Part shown: in pieces, positions 51,581 through 59,595 of the stretch
Layout of the letters: every line of letters begins with the position of its first letter
Numbering within the stretch: the first letter of the stretch is position 1
From: Acidobacteriota bacterium
Lineage (GTDB): Bacteria; Acidobacteriota; Thermoanaerobaculia; Thermoanaerobaculales; Thermoanaerobaculaceae
Length of the DNA: 64,000 nucleotides
Reading direction: 5' to 3'
NCBI GenBank assembly: GCA_003158745.1
Contig: PMLC01000029.1
Location: 1-64,000 of the forward strand
Notes under the pieces: generated by a model
What the model saw: only the letters and a program-made list of their open reading frames with translations
Told to the model about the DNA's origin: nothing
The model's database searches: none
Made by a program: the position numbers and the translations under genes

Positions 51581-52810
51581 CTACTTCCCCTCCGCCTTCG
51601 GGGCGATAGCCTGTATCTCGGTGAGGGTGCGCTCCGCAAGCTGGTCCTGGAGGCACGACACCTCTTGCGGCGCCGGCGCCTCCTTTCGCCAATCGGCGAG
51701 GGCGGCCTCGGCGTGGCGGAAGTTCTCGGCCTCGCTCTTGAGCAGGCGGGGCTCGAGCGCCGAGTCGGAGGCGGCGAACGCGTCGGCGCGGATGAACTTC
51801 TTCAGCTCGCCGCGGGTCTCGGGGTAGAACACCGTCCGCACGGCGTCGAGCGCCTGCGTCATCTCCGAGGCCTTGAGCGCCGGCGCGAGCGCCGACGGCA
51901 CCCTCGCGGCCCGCACCCACACGGGGACCGCCGCGCCGGTGATCGGCTGGCCGACGATCACCCACAACGTCGCGAGCAGGGGATCCTCGCCCGGGCGCAC
52001 GCCCTCGAACAGCGCGACGGAGGCGGTGTCGAACCTGCAGACGCTGTCGGCGGTGTAGGCCCAGTGCGCGCCTGCCGGCAGGCCCTTGGCGGGGTACGAG
52101 CCGATACGGACGTTGGCGACGTCGCGCGCGGGACCGGAGAGCAGGGTCGGGGCGGCGAGCGCCTTGGCCTTGACGAGCTCGTCGAGCAGCGAGGTGGCCC
52201 GCTCCCGCCGGAGGAAGCCGGACCCGTCCTCGGTGTCGCCCGAGTCGCTGTAGTTGGTGCGCACGATGAACCCGTTGGGCGCGACCTTGGGGTCGGTGGC
52301 GTCGAAGCGTTTGTGTGCCTTGCGGCCGGTCTCGAAGATCGCCGCGCCCCCTTTGGCGTCGATGACGCCGAAGTTGGCCATCACGTCGCGGCCGCCGTCC
52401 GTCTTGTCGAGCAGCGCCTGGAACTCCTCCACGGTGGCGCACGACTGCAGCGCAAGGCGCATGAGCTGGCCCTCGGCGACCGAGTCGCCCTTGTCGAGGT
52501 TGTAGGAGGCGGAGTTCATGATCGCGAACCCCTGGGCGTTGATCCCGGCCCAGATATCGAGCCCGGCCGGGTCGGCGGAGTTGACCACGCCCACGAACGG
52601 GTAGCGCCCGGTGGCGTCGTACACGACCTGGTTCTGCTTGTTGTCGGCGTCGCGGTTCTTCCAGAGGAGCGGGCGGCCGTTGGCGGTCGCCTGGCCCGAG
52701 ACCACCGCCGTGGTGCAGGCGCGAGCGTCGTTCACGAAGGCCATGCCGAGAGCGACTGCCAGGCAGAGGCTCAGGAACAAGAGGGTGCGATCCACATTCT
52801 TCGGGGTCAT
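51581..52810 (-). CDS. Exported Ntn hydrolase, C45-like (N-terminal Cys)
   Basis: A 409-aa amide hydrolase of the N-terminal nucleophile type. The signal peptide (LLFLSLCLAVALGMAFVNDARA) ends exactly before CTTAVVSGQATANGRPLLWKNRD, so ordinary signal removal exposes Cys32 as nucleophile. The pattern resembles C45/linear-amide hydrolases that act on amides, acyl-amino acids or peptides. An ideal AAGGAGGAG precedes the ATG. It is divergent from gntR, with the operator-like site between. With a carrier and a cyanophycinase under the same site, a role in peptide or amide use is likely. Confidence 0.8.
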   Translation of the reverse strand: MTPKNVDRTLLFLSLCLAVALGMAFVNDARACTTAVVSGQATANGRPLLWKNRDADNKQNQVVYDATGRYPFVGVVNSADPAGLDIWAGINAQGFAIMNSASYNLDKGDSVAEGQLMRLALQSCATVEEFQALLDKTDGGRDVMANFGVIDAKGGAAIFETGRKAHKRFDATDPKVAPNGFIVRTNYSDSGDTEDGSGFLRRERATSLLDELVKAKALAAPTLLSGPARDVANVRIGSYPAKGLPAGAHWAYTADSVCRFDTASVALFEGVRPGEDPLLATLWVIVGQPITGAAVPVWVRAARVPSALAPALKASEMTQALDAVRTVFYPETRGELKKFIRADAFAASDSALEPRLLKSEAENFRHAEAALADWRKEAPAPQEVSCLQDQLAERTLTEIQAIAPKAEGK

Positions 52811-52946
52811 GACTCCTCCTTGGAGCGGGGTTGGGGTGTCGGCTGAGGCGGGGAAAAGCGTTCCCGTGAGCGCAGGGCGGCGCCGCCGGTGTCGCCTGCG
52901 CCCCGCTTGACTCGTACGGCGTGGTGGGCTAGCGTCGGCACGGATT

Positions 52947-52964
52947 GGATTTTATATCAAATAT
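52947..52964 (-). promoter_or_regulatory. Putative GntR operator between Ntn hydrolase and gntR
   Basis: On the minus strand this reads ATATTTGATATAAAATCC and matches 15 of 18 bases of the site at 47512-47529. It lies 14 bp before the gntR ATG and 136 bp before the hydrolase, so one bound regulator could act on both. Confidence 0.55.
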
Positions 52965-52977
52965 CGGAGACGATCGG

Positions 52978-53664
52978 ATGTCGGACGAAACCACTCCTCC
53001 AGCTCACAAGCAGCTTCCTCAGTGGATCGCGGAACAGATCCGCGCGGAGATCCTGGAAGGCCGCCTCAAGCCCGGCGAGTGGCTGCGCCAGGAGAGGCTC
53101 GCCCAGGAGCACGGCGTCAGCCAGATGCCGGTCCGGGAGGCTCTCAAGAAGCTCGCCTCCGAGGGTCTCGTGGAGCACGTGCCCTACCGAGGGGTGCGGG
53201 TCGTGGAGTTCTCGGTCGCCGACGTCGAGGACCTGTACACCTGCCGGTCCTTCATCGAGGGGATGGCGGCGCGCTTCGCGGCGGCGAGCATCTCGGACGA
53301 GGAGCTCGACGAGCTGAGGGCGCTCGCGACGCGGATGGCGGCGTGCGAGACGCCCAAGGACCTGCACGAGTACCGGGAGTTGAACCGGCGCTTCCACGGA
53401 GTGATCTTCACCGCAAGCCGACGCTCGTACCTGGTGCGGACGCTGGCGCAACTGTGGTCGGCGTTCCCCACGATGCTCTGGAGCAACGTGCCGCGCGTCG
53501 CGATCGCCTCGGTCCCGGAGCGCGACCAGCCCGACGTCGAGGAACACGCGGCGATCATCGCCGCGCTCGCCGCGCGCGACCCGGCTGCCGCCGAGCGCGC
53601 CGTCCGCACCCACATCGAGGCGGCGGGCAAGTCTCTGCTCGGTGCCGTGGAGACCCAGCAATGA
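52978..53664 (+). CDS. GntR-family regulator, FadR/FCD subfamily
   Basis: A 228-aa repressor. The N-terminal winged helix shows LKPGEWLRQERLAQEHGVSQMPVREALKKLASEGLVEHVPYRGVRV. The C-terminal FCD domain has the metal-binding Asp/His set (DLHEYRELNRRFH, EEHAAIIAAL, HIEAAG). Effectors are often organic acids or amino acids. ATG 52978 follows GGAGAC. A matching 18-bp site before it and before the carrier gene suggests it controls both and itself. It lies 74 bp before the cyanophycinase gene, likely the same transcript. Confidence 0.93.
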   Translation: MSDETTPPAHKQLPQWIAEQIRAEILEGRLKPGEWLRQERLAQEHGVSQMPVREALKKLASEGLVEHVPYRGVRVVEFSVADVEDLYTCRSFIEGMAARFAAASISDEELDELRALATRMAACETPKDLHEYRELNRRFHGVIFTASRRSYLVRTLAQLWSAFPTMLWSNVPRVAIASVPERDQPDVEEHAAIIAALAARDPAAAERAVRTHIEAAGKSLLGAVETQQ

Positions 53665-53738
53665 ACCGCTCCGAGGTGGAATTCTCGCCCACGGAAACCA
53701 GCGGTACCTACCTCTTCCCTCGACAAGGAGGCCTCATC

Positions 53739-54602
53739 ATGCGGCGGACTCTCGCTCTCATCGGCTCGGTGATGGTCGCGGTGGCGGCAACCGCCGCCGG
53801 TCCCTCTCCCAAGGGCAACCTGGTCCTCATCGGCGGCGGCGACAAGCCGAAGGACGCGATGATCAAGTTCATCGAGCTGGCCGGCGGCCCGAAGGCCTCC
53901 ATCGTGGCCATCCCGACCGCTTCCGAGGAAGCGGACGCGGCCTCCTACTACGTGAAGCTCTTCAAGGAGGAGTTCGGGTGCACCAACGTTGTGGCGCTCG
54001 ACATCAAGGCGAAGGCCGACGCGATGCGGCCGGATTTCGCGCAGCGCGCCGCCGAGGCGGGCGGCATCTTCTTCGGAGGCGGGGACCAGGTCCGCATCAC
54101 GAACGCGATTCTCGGCACGCCGGTTGGCGCGGCGATCGCGAGGGCGTTCGAGCGCGGCGCGGTCGTCGGCGGCACGTCGGCCGGGACGGCGTGCCAGAGC
54201 GACCCGATGATCACGGGCGAGGGAGACTTCACGGTGATCAAGGCCAACACGGTCGAGCTGAAGCCGGGGCTCGGATTCTTTCGCGGGGTGATCGTGGACC
54301 AGCACTTCATCAAGCGCCAGCGGGAGAACCGTTTGCTGGCGGTGATCCTGGAGCACCCCGACCTGCTCGGCGTGGCCGTGGACGAGGAGGCCGCGGTCTG
54401 GGTGCGCCCCGACCAGACGTTCACCGTGCTCGGCAAGAGCTCGGTCGTCGTGATCGACGCATCGAACGCGAAGGTCGGCCGGCAGCCGGGCGAGAAGGGG
54501 CAGGACCGCCTTGGGGCCCACGGCCTGAAGGTCGACATCCTCATGCCGGGCGAGGCATACGACCTCAAGACCCGGGCAGTGGTGACCGCTCCGGCCAAAT
54601 AG
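53739..54602 (+). CDS. Exported cyanophycinase-like peptidase (S51)
   Basis: A 287-aa protein with a short signal peptide (TLALIGSVMVAVAATAAG). It has the peptidase S51 fold of cyanophycinase: LVLIGGGDKPKDAM, GGIFFGGGDQ, the nucleophile elbow GGTSAGTA (Ser), and VDQHF. Cyanophycinase cuts the Asp-Arg polymer cyanophycin to beta-Asp-Arg; export suggests it digests polymer from other cells. AAGGAGG stands 7 nt before ATG 53739. No cyanophycin synthetase is in the window. It follows gntR and shares a regulon with the carrier and the Ntn hydrolase. Confidence 0.88.
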   Translation: MRRTLALIGSVMVAVAATAAGPSPKGNLVLIGGGDKPKDAMIKFIELAGGPKASIVAIPTASEEADAASYYVKLFKEEFGCTNVVALDIKAKADAMRPDFAQRAAEAGGIFFGGGDQVRITNAILGTPVGAAIARAFERGAVVGGTSAGTACQSDPMITGEGDFTVIKANTVELKPGLGFFRGVIVDQHFIKRQRENRLLAVILEHPDLLGVAVDEEAAVWVRPDQTFTVLGKSSVVVIDASNAKVGRQPGEKGQDRLGAHGLKVDILMPGEAYDLKTRAVVTAPAK

Positions 54603-54657
54603 CGCTGAACTCCCCGTCCCGGTGTAGGTGCGGGGCTTGTTCCCGCCCTGTCGTTCA

Positions 54658-54681
54658 CCCTCTCCCGCGAGCGGGAGAGGG
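54658..54681. terminator. Two-way hairpin CCCTCTCCCGC/GCGGGAGAGGG
   Basis: An 11-bp perfect stem lies between the convergent cyanophycinase and radical SAM genes. It has the same core as the hairpin in the 125-bp repeat at 47.2 kb. Confidence 0.55.
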
Positions 54682-54709
54682 GAGGTGGGGGGCTCGCGCT
54701 GGCTCTGCT

Positions 54710-55846
54710 CTACGACCACACGCCGGGGATGGCGCGGGCGCAACTCGGGCAGCGGCCCTTCGTGAGGCGGTTCTCCATGACCTGGAACCCAACCCGCCGG
54801 ATGAGCTGGCCGCCACAGCCCGGGCAGACGGTGCTCTCGCCGGCGTGACCGGGGACGTTGCCGAGGTAGGCGAACGCGAGCCCTTCGGCCTTTGCGATCT
54901 GCCAGGCTCGCTCCAGCGAATCGAGCGGGGTGGGCGGGAGGTTGGTGAGGCGGTACGTCGGGTGAAAGCGTGTGAAGTGCACCGGCACCTCGGCACCGAG
55001 GGTCGTCTTGACCCAGCGAGAGAGGGTACGGACCTCCGCTTCGGAGTCGTTGAGCTCCGGAAGTAGCAGCACGACGATCTCGAGCCAGGTCCCGCTGGCC
55101 TTGATCGCCTCGATCGACTTGAGGACGGGTTTCAGCTCGCCACGCACGACGTCCTTGTAGAAGCGTTCGGAGAATGCCTTGAGGTCCACCTTCATCGCGA
55201 CGAGCGACGGGAGCACCTCCTTGAGGGGCTTCTCCTGGATGTAGCCGTTGGAGACCACCGTGGAGCGGATACCGAGCTTCCGTCCCTCGATGGCGGTGTC
55301 GCGCACGTACTCCCAGAACACGACAGGCTCGGAGTAGGTGGCGGACAGCAGCGGCACGCCGTTGTTGCGCGCGATCTTGGCGAGCGCCTCGGGCGGCAGG
55401 TACGTGGCAGCGACCTGCTCCGGCCTGAACTGTGAGATCTCCCAGTTCTGGCAGAACTTGCACTCGACGTTGCAGCCCGCGGTGGCGTACGACAGCGCCT
55501 GCGAGCCGGGCAGGACATGGAAGAAAGGTTTCTTCTCGATCGGGTCCAGGTGAACGGTGCAGGCGAGGGAGTGGACGAGCGTGTTGTAGACGCCGCCGCG
55601 GTTCTCGCGGACACCGCACCCGCCGCGCTCGGCATCGGCGACTTGGCAGCCGCGGGGGCAGAGCTGGCACTCGACGCGCGAGTCGGGGAGCTTCTTGTAC
55701 CAGGACGCCTCGCGGGCCGGCAGCTCGTCGGGGGGAACGGGAGCGCCGACCGTCGGCGAGGCGGCTTTGCTCCGGCGCGGAAGGAGCGCGGCGGCCGCTC
55801 CGGCGCAGGTGGCCACGGCAAGCTGCCGGCGGCTCAGGCTGCCCAT
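54710..55846 (-). CDS. AmmeMemoRadiSam radical SAM enzyme with Tat-type signal
   Basis: A 378-aa radical SAM protein of the AmmeMemoRadiSam set (PflA-like). The cluster motif is CNVECKFC (C125, C129, C132). An upstream cysteine group (ECQLCPRGCQ...GGCGVR) and a C-terminal zinc ribbon (CPGCGG...CPSCA) are typical. The N-terminus carries SRRQLA plus a hydrophobic run (VATCAGAAAALL), a twin-arginine signal, which is unusual for a radical SAM enzyme. The reaction is unknown. Its ATG overlaps the stop of the upstream DUF362 gene by one base. The partners MEMO and AMMECR1 are fused in the gene at 59.6-61.1 kb. Confidence 0.92.
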   Translation of the reverse strand: MGSLSRRQLAVATCAGAAAALLPRRSKAASPTVGAPVPPDELPAREASWYKKLPDSRVECQLCPRGCQVADAERGGCGVRENRGGVYNTLVHSLACTVHLDPIEKKPFFHVLPGSQALSYATAGCNVECKFCQNWEISQFRPEQVAATYLPPEALAKIARNNGVPLLSATYSEPVVFWEYVRDTAIEGRKLGIRSTVVSNGYIQEKPLKEVLPSLVAMKVDLKAFSERFYKDVVRGELKPVLKSIEAIKASGTWLEIVVLLLPELNDSEAEVRTLSRWVKTTLGAEVPVHFTRFHPTYRLTNLPPTPLDSLERAWQIAKAEGLAFAYLGNVPGHAGESTVCPGCGGQLIRRVGFQVMENRLTKGRCPSCARAIPGVWS

Positions 55847-56820
55847 TACGCGCGCACCTCCACGATTCCTGCCGGGTCCGCGACGCCGAGACCGTAGCGC
55901 GCGGCGGTGGCGAGGAAGCGCGGCGGGCGTCCGGCCGCTTCAAGCGATGGCATGCCTTTCCGCTGACGCTCGGCATCGATGACCTTCCAGGCCCAGGCGT
56001 CCGCGGCGACCGGGTCGGTGGAGGCCGCGATCAGACCGAGGGGCCAGACGGCATCCGGGCGGTACGCCGGTCCGCCGTGGCACTGCGCCGTGACGCCGTC
56101 GAGGACAACGAGGCGCAGCTTGCCCTTGACGAACGGGTGGTTCAGGACGTCGGCGACGTATGGATCGCAGTTGTGGTCGTGGTACTTGTTTGGGTTGTGG
56201 ATCAGGCCGTACAAGTTCTTCAAGCCTGCCGACACCCCGGCGAGGTCGTGGTCCTTGACGACGCCGAACGACACCAGCGCACTGCAGGTCGTCGACACCA
56301 GTCGGGCGAAGCACGAGCCGATCTGGCCGGAGGCGGTGGGTTCGCGGTCGTAGTCGTTGTCGATGCCGTAGCACAGCCAATCGCCGTCGTCCCGGCGTAC
56401 GGGGAACCGGGAACGGGCGAGCTCGCGGCTCGAGCGGTCGAACACGATGATGCGGTGCGACGGGATTCCGCGCTGGTGGAGTAGCCCGGCGAGCGCCGAC
56501 ACCAGCTCGACACGTGGTGACATGCCGGGGCCGGCGATGGAGTTGACCTTGACCCCCACGATGTCCTCCGGGAGGAACAGGGCCTCGACGGCGTCGCGGG
56601 CCGTCGCAAGCCCCGTGCACGCGACGAGCGCCGCGCTCAAGGCTCGCTCGGCCGCTGCGGGATCGAGCGGTCCGCCGCCCGCGCCGGGGGGCAGCGGCGC
56701 GAGCCCCACGCGGCCGCGCACCCGCGGAGGTCTGGCCGCAGCGCCCGCGCCGCGGGCCAACCCGGCCACGCCGAGACCGGCAATTCGTACCAACTCGCGG
56801 CGACTGATCGTTCGGCCCAC
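55846..56820 (-). CDS. DUF362 protein with Tat-type signal (copy 1)
   Basis: A 324-aa protein of the DUF362 family, which often occurs with Fe-S proteins. The N-terminus has ISRRELVRIAGLGVAG, a twin-arginine signal. Family parts seen are VGVKVNSIAG, ALVSFGVVKDHDLAGVS and ASTDPVAADAWAW. The start is GTG 56820 with AGGGGGAGA before it; the longer ORF start is rejected. It is coupled to the radical SAM gene by TAATG. It is divergent from the kinase gene. Substrate and cofactor are unknown. Confidence 0.87.
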   Translation of the reverse strand: MGRTISRRELVRIAGLGVAGLARGAGAAARPPRVRGRVGLAPLPPGAGGGPLDPAAAERALSAALVACTGLATARDAVEALFLPEDIVGVKVNSIAGPGMSPRVELVSALAGLLHQRGIPSHRIIVFDRSSRELARSRFPVRRDDGDWLCYGIDNDYDREPTASGQIGSCFARLVSTTCSALVSFGVVKDHDLAGVSAGLKNLYGLIHNPNKYHDHNCDPYVADVLNHPFVKGKLRLVVLDGVTAQCHGGPAYRPDAVWPLGLIAASTDPVAADAWAWKVIDAERQRKGMPSLEAAGRPPRFLATAARYGLGVADPAGIVEVRA

Positions 56821-56891
56821 GTGTCTCCCCCTGGGCGAGGATACGCCTGTTGCGGGTCTCAGGATCCCTCCGGGCTTTGTGAGAAACTGTT

Positions 56892-56897
56892 TATAAT
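56892..56897 (+). promoter_or_regulatory. Consensus -10 TATAAT before the kinase gene
   Basis: A perfect TATAAT ends 9 nt before ATG 56907. No Shine-Dalgarno is present, so the transcript is probably leaderless or nearly so. No clear -35 is seen. Confidence 0.5.
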
Positions 56898-56906
56898 CGG
56901 GACACG

Positions 56907-59246
56907 ATGCACGGACCGCCGGGGCCCACCACGAAGACCCTGCCATTTCTTGCTGTCGGGAGCGAAACCGTCACACCTCAGTTCGCGCTGCCGGCGCGAT
57001 GGCAGATCACCCGATTGCTCGGCGCCGGCGGGCAGGCCGAGGTCTGGCTCGCTCGCGACCAGGAGCTGGACGAGTGGGTGGCGGTGAAGGTCTTCCGCGG
57101 GGACATATCCGACACCCGCCGCGAGTGCATGCGCCGAGAGGTCCGGCTCGGCCGGTCGCTGTCCCACCCCAATCTGGTCCGGGTCTACGAGCTGATCGAG
57201 GCCGGGGAGCACCTCGCTGTTTCGATGGAGTGGGTGCGCGAGGGAAGTCTCGCGTCCTGCCTCGAGGACGGACCGCTGGAGATCGGGAGGGTCATCGCCG
57301 TCGCGGACGAGGCGCTCTCGGTGCTCGCGTACTTGCACGACCAGGGGATCGTGCACCGCGACGTCAAGCCTTCAAACCTGTTGCTGGACGACCGCGGTCG
57401 CGTGCGTCTCGCCGACCTCGGACTCGCGCGGCCGCTCGAGCCCGGCTCGGACCTGACGACGACGGCGACGACCGTCGGGACGCCGGGGTTCATGAGCCCC
57501 GAGCAGATCCGCGGCACGGAGCTGACCCCCGCATCCGACCTCTATTCGCTGGGCGTGGCCCTGTTCCATTTGCTGACGGGGCGCATGCCGTCCGAGGGCA
57601 ACTCGGGGTTCGAGATCGCGGACAGGCACCTGCACAAAGAGCCGCCAAGCCCTCGGTCGCAGCGGCCGGAGTGCCCGGCGTGGCTGGCGCATTTCGTCTT
57701 GCGCCTGATGGAGAAGTCGCCGCGCGATCGGTGGCCCGACGCGGCCCGGGCCCTGGACGCGCTCCGCCGCAGGCGCGTGATGGCGTCCCCCCGGACCTGG
57801 CGCCGAGCAGCGGCGGGCGCGGCGGCGGTGGGGGTCGTCGCCGTCGCGGCGACGTGGGCCGTCCGTCACCTCCATCCGCTCCCGGCCGGTGTGCGAGTCG
57901 TCGGGAATGACGTGGTGGTCAGCGACGCCTCGGGGCATCAACTTTGGCGGAAGACGTTCCCCGGAGACGCACCGACGGCGGCTGTTGGCGACGTCCTCGG
58001 TGGGGGGCCTCAGGTAGCCATCGGGTTCGGAACGGCCGGGAGACCCGGCGACGTCCCCGACCTCGCCATCTTCTCCCCGGATGGCCGAGAGCTCGAGCGG
58101 ATCTGTTCGACCGGCGCGACCTTTCCCCTGTATTTCCCTGATTTCGAGAATCGTGTCGGAGTGACATGGCCTTCGATGATCGATCTGGACGGCGACGGGA
58201 AGCCGGAGCTCGTCTGGAGGACCAACCACGCCGTCTGGTACCCGTCGCTGGTTGGCGCCTGGAACCCGCGCGCCGGTCTTTCGCCGAGCGTGCTGTTCGT
58301 GAATTCCGGGACGATCCACGGGGTCTCCGGCGCCGACCTCGGCGGCGAGCGCCGGACGCTCGTCATCTCGGCGATCAACAACCCCCTGGGGTACCAGAGG
58401 GTGGTGGCGCTCGTGGAGCCGGTCCACCAGGCAGGTTCCGCCTACCAAGAGGGGTTCTCTCCCGACCTTTTCGGGGAGTGGAGTTCCGCCCCCCGCAACG
58501 GCGTGGTCCCGGTGCGCGCGTTCACACCCATCGGGCCGGCGGGCGGTGTCGCCCTGGTGCTGGCGGCCGGCCCCTCCGGCATCGTGCTCGACGTGGACCG
58601 TCGGCGAATCGAGCTCGATGCCGACGCCAACCCGAGGGGCTTTCCCCTCTACGGCGCGGGGTCCGCCGGTCGCACCCGGTTCTGGAACGAGCTGGCGGCG
58701 GCGTGCCTCGACCTCGCAGGCGGCAGGGGGGATTCGCGCGCGGTCGTGGCGGGGCTTCGGGAGCGGCACGCGGCCGCGCTTGCGGAGCCGCCGATGGAGC
58801 TGGCGCTTACCCTGATGCTGGCTCGTTCGCTGGCCCAGGCGGGAAACCACGGGGCCGCGATCGACCTGCTGCAGACCGCGCTCGCCGCGACGCCCGACGA
58901 CCTCGACCTCTTGCTGCGTCTCGGCGAGCAGCTCGCGGCAGTGGGGAACTACGGTGCCGCGATGGATGCGCTGGCGCGTGCACACCGGGTCAATATCGTG
59001 GGGCGCAACCCGCTGGACGCCGCGGTGTCCCGCGCCGAACTGGCGGCCGCCTCGGGCGACGAGGTGCGCTTCCGGCAGGTCGTCGAGTACTCGAGGGCGA
59101 GCAGTGAAGGCGGGTTCCGGGATGTCGAGAGCCAACTCCTGGCCTTCTGGGCGTTCTGCCGCGGAGAGTGGGGGGCCCAGGATCTCGTCGAGGAGGCCGA
59201 CGACCACAACGTGCCGATCGTCACGGTGCTGCGCGCGTGGGCGTGA
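56907..59246 (+). CDS. Ser/Thr kinase with membrane helix and propeller/TPR part, cut by TGA
   Basis: A 779-aa product up to an in-frame TGA. The kinase domain (about 30-290) is intact: GAGGQAEVWLA, AVKVF, HRDVKPSNLLL, ADLGLAR and MSPEQIRG. A helix near 310 (AAAVGVVAVAATWAV) leads to a beta-propeller region with an FG-GAP phrase (IDLDGDGKPELVW), then TPR-type helices. The same frame stays open after the stop for another 113 codons of TPR-like sequence, so the gene is probably a nonsense-broken, read-through or wrongly sequenced form of an about 893-aa protein. It lies inside the AmmeMemoRadiSam cluster on the opposite strand. Confidence 0.85.
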   Translation: MHGPPGPTTKTLPFLAVGSETVTPQFALPARWQITRLLGAGGQAEVWLARDQELDEWVAVKVFRGDISDTRRECMRREVRLGRSLSHPNLVRVYELIEAGEHLAVSMEWVREGSLASCLEDGPLEIGRVIAVADEALSVLAYLHDQGIVHRDVKPSNLLLDDRGRVRLADLGLARPLEPGSDLTTTATTVGTPGFMSPEQIRGTELTPASDLYSLGVALFHLLTGRMPSEGNSGFEIADRHLHKEPPSPRSQRPECPAWLAHFVLRLMEKSPRDRWPDAARALDALRRRRVMASPRTWRRAAAGAAAVGVVAVAATWAVRHLHPLPAGVRVVGNDVVVSDASGHQLWRKTFPGDAPTAAVGDVLGGGPQVAIGFGTAGRPGDVPDLAIFSPDGRELERICSTGATFPLYFPDFENRVGVTWPSMIDLDGDGKPELVWRTNHAVWYPSLVGAWNPRAGLSPSVLFVNSGTIHGVSGADLGGERRTLVISAINNPLGYQRVVALVEPVHQAGSAYQEGFSPDLFGEWSSAPRNGVVPVRAFTPIGPAGGVALVLAAGPSGIVLDVDRRRIELDADANPRGFPLYGAGSAGRTRFWNELAAACLDLAGGRGDSRAVVAGLRERHAAALAEPPMELALTLMLARSLAQAGNHGAAIDLLQTALAATPDDLDLLLRLGEQLAAVGNYGAAMDALARAHRVNIVGRNPLDAAVSRAELAAASGDEVRFRQVVEYSRASSEGGFRDVESQLLAFWAFCRGEWGAQDLVEEADDHNVPIVTVLRAWA

Positions 59247-59588
59247 CTCGCCCGCGGTGGAGACGCCGCTGCGACTGCTCGGCAGGCGCAGAGCCTCGCG
59301 GAAAACCCCGAGATCCGCAACGCGGCCGAGCTTCTGCGGGCGGCCGCGCTGGTGCGGAGCGGGCAGGCAGGGATCGCCAGGGGGATCGCGAGCGGCGCTC
59401 TCGCGGCCCTCGAGCGCAAGGCGCGAACGGGCATCGAGGCGCAGTGCCTGGTGCCCCTTGCCGAGAGGGTCAATGGCGACGCTGCGGCAGCGCTCGGCGA
59501 CACGGCGGCGGCGGAAGGCCACTGGGCGAGAGCGCTGCGGCTCGCTCCGCGCTGCTGGTTCGGGCGGCCACCAACCCCGTCGCGGTGA
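59247..59588 (+). pseudogene. Detached C-terminal TPR piece of the kinase gene
   Basis: In the same frame as the kinase and directly after its TGA, codons 59247-59588 read LARGGDAAATARQAQSLA... with the helical, Ala-rich pattern of TPR repeats and no stop until 59586. No ribosome site or good start is at its head (the first ATG-like GTG is internal). It is best explained as the lost end of the kinase. The last ten residues (WFGRPPTPSR) look out of pattern. Confidence 0.6.
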
Positions 59589-59595
59589 GCCCGCG

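Noticed and set aside
53184-55976. 930-aa open frame on the minus strand
   Set aside because: It runs antisense through gntR and cyanophycinase and out of frame over the radical SAM gene; all three have strong motifs.
59244-59246. Selenocysteine at the in-frame TGA
   Set aside because: The context is a TPR helix (RAWA-LARGG) with no redox motif, and no SECIS-like hairpin is obvious; mutation or error is simpler.
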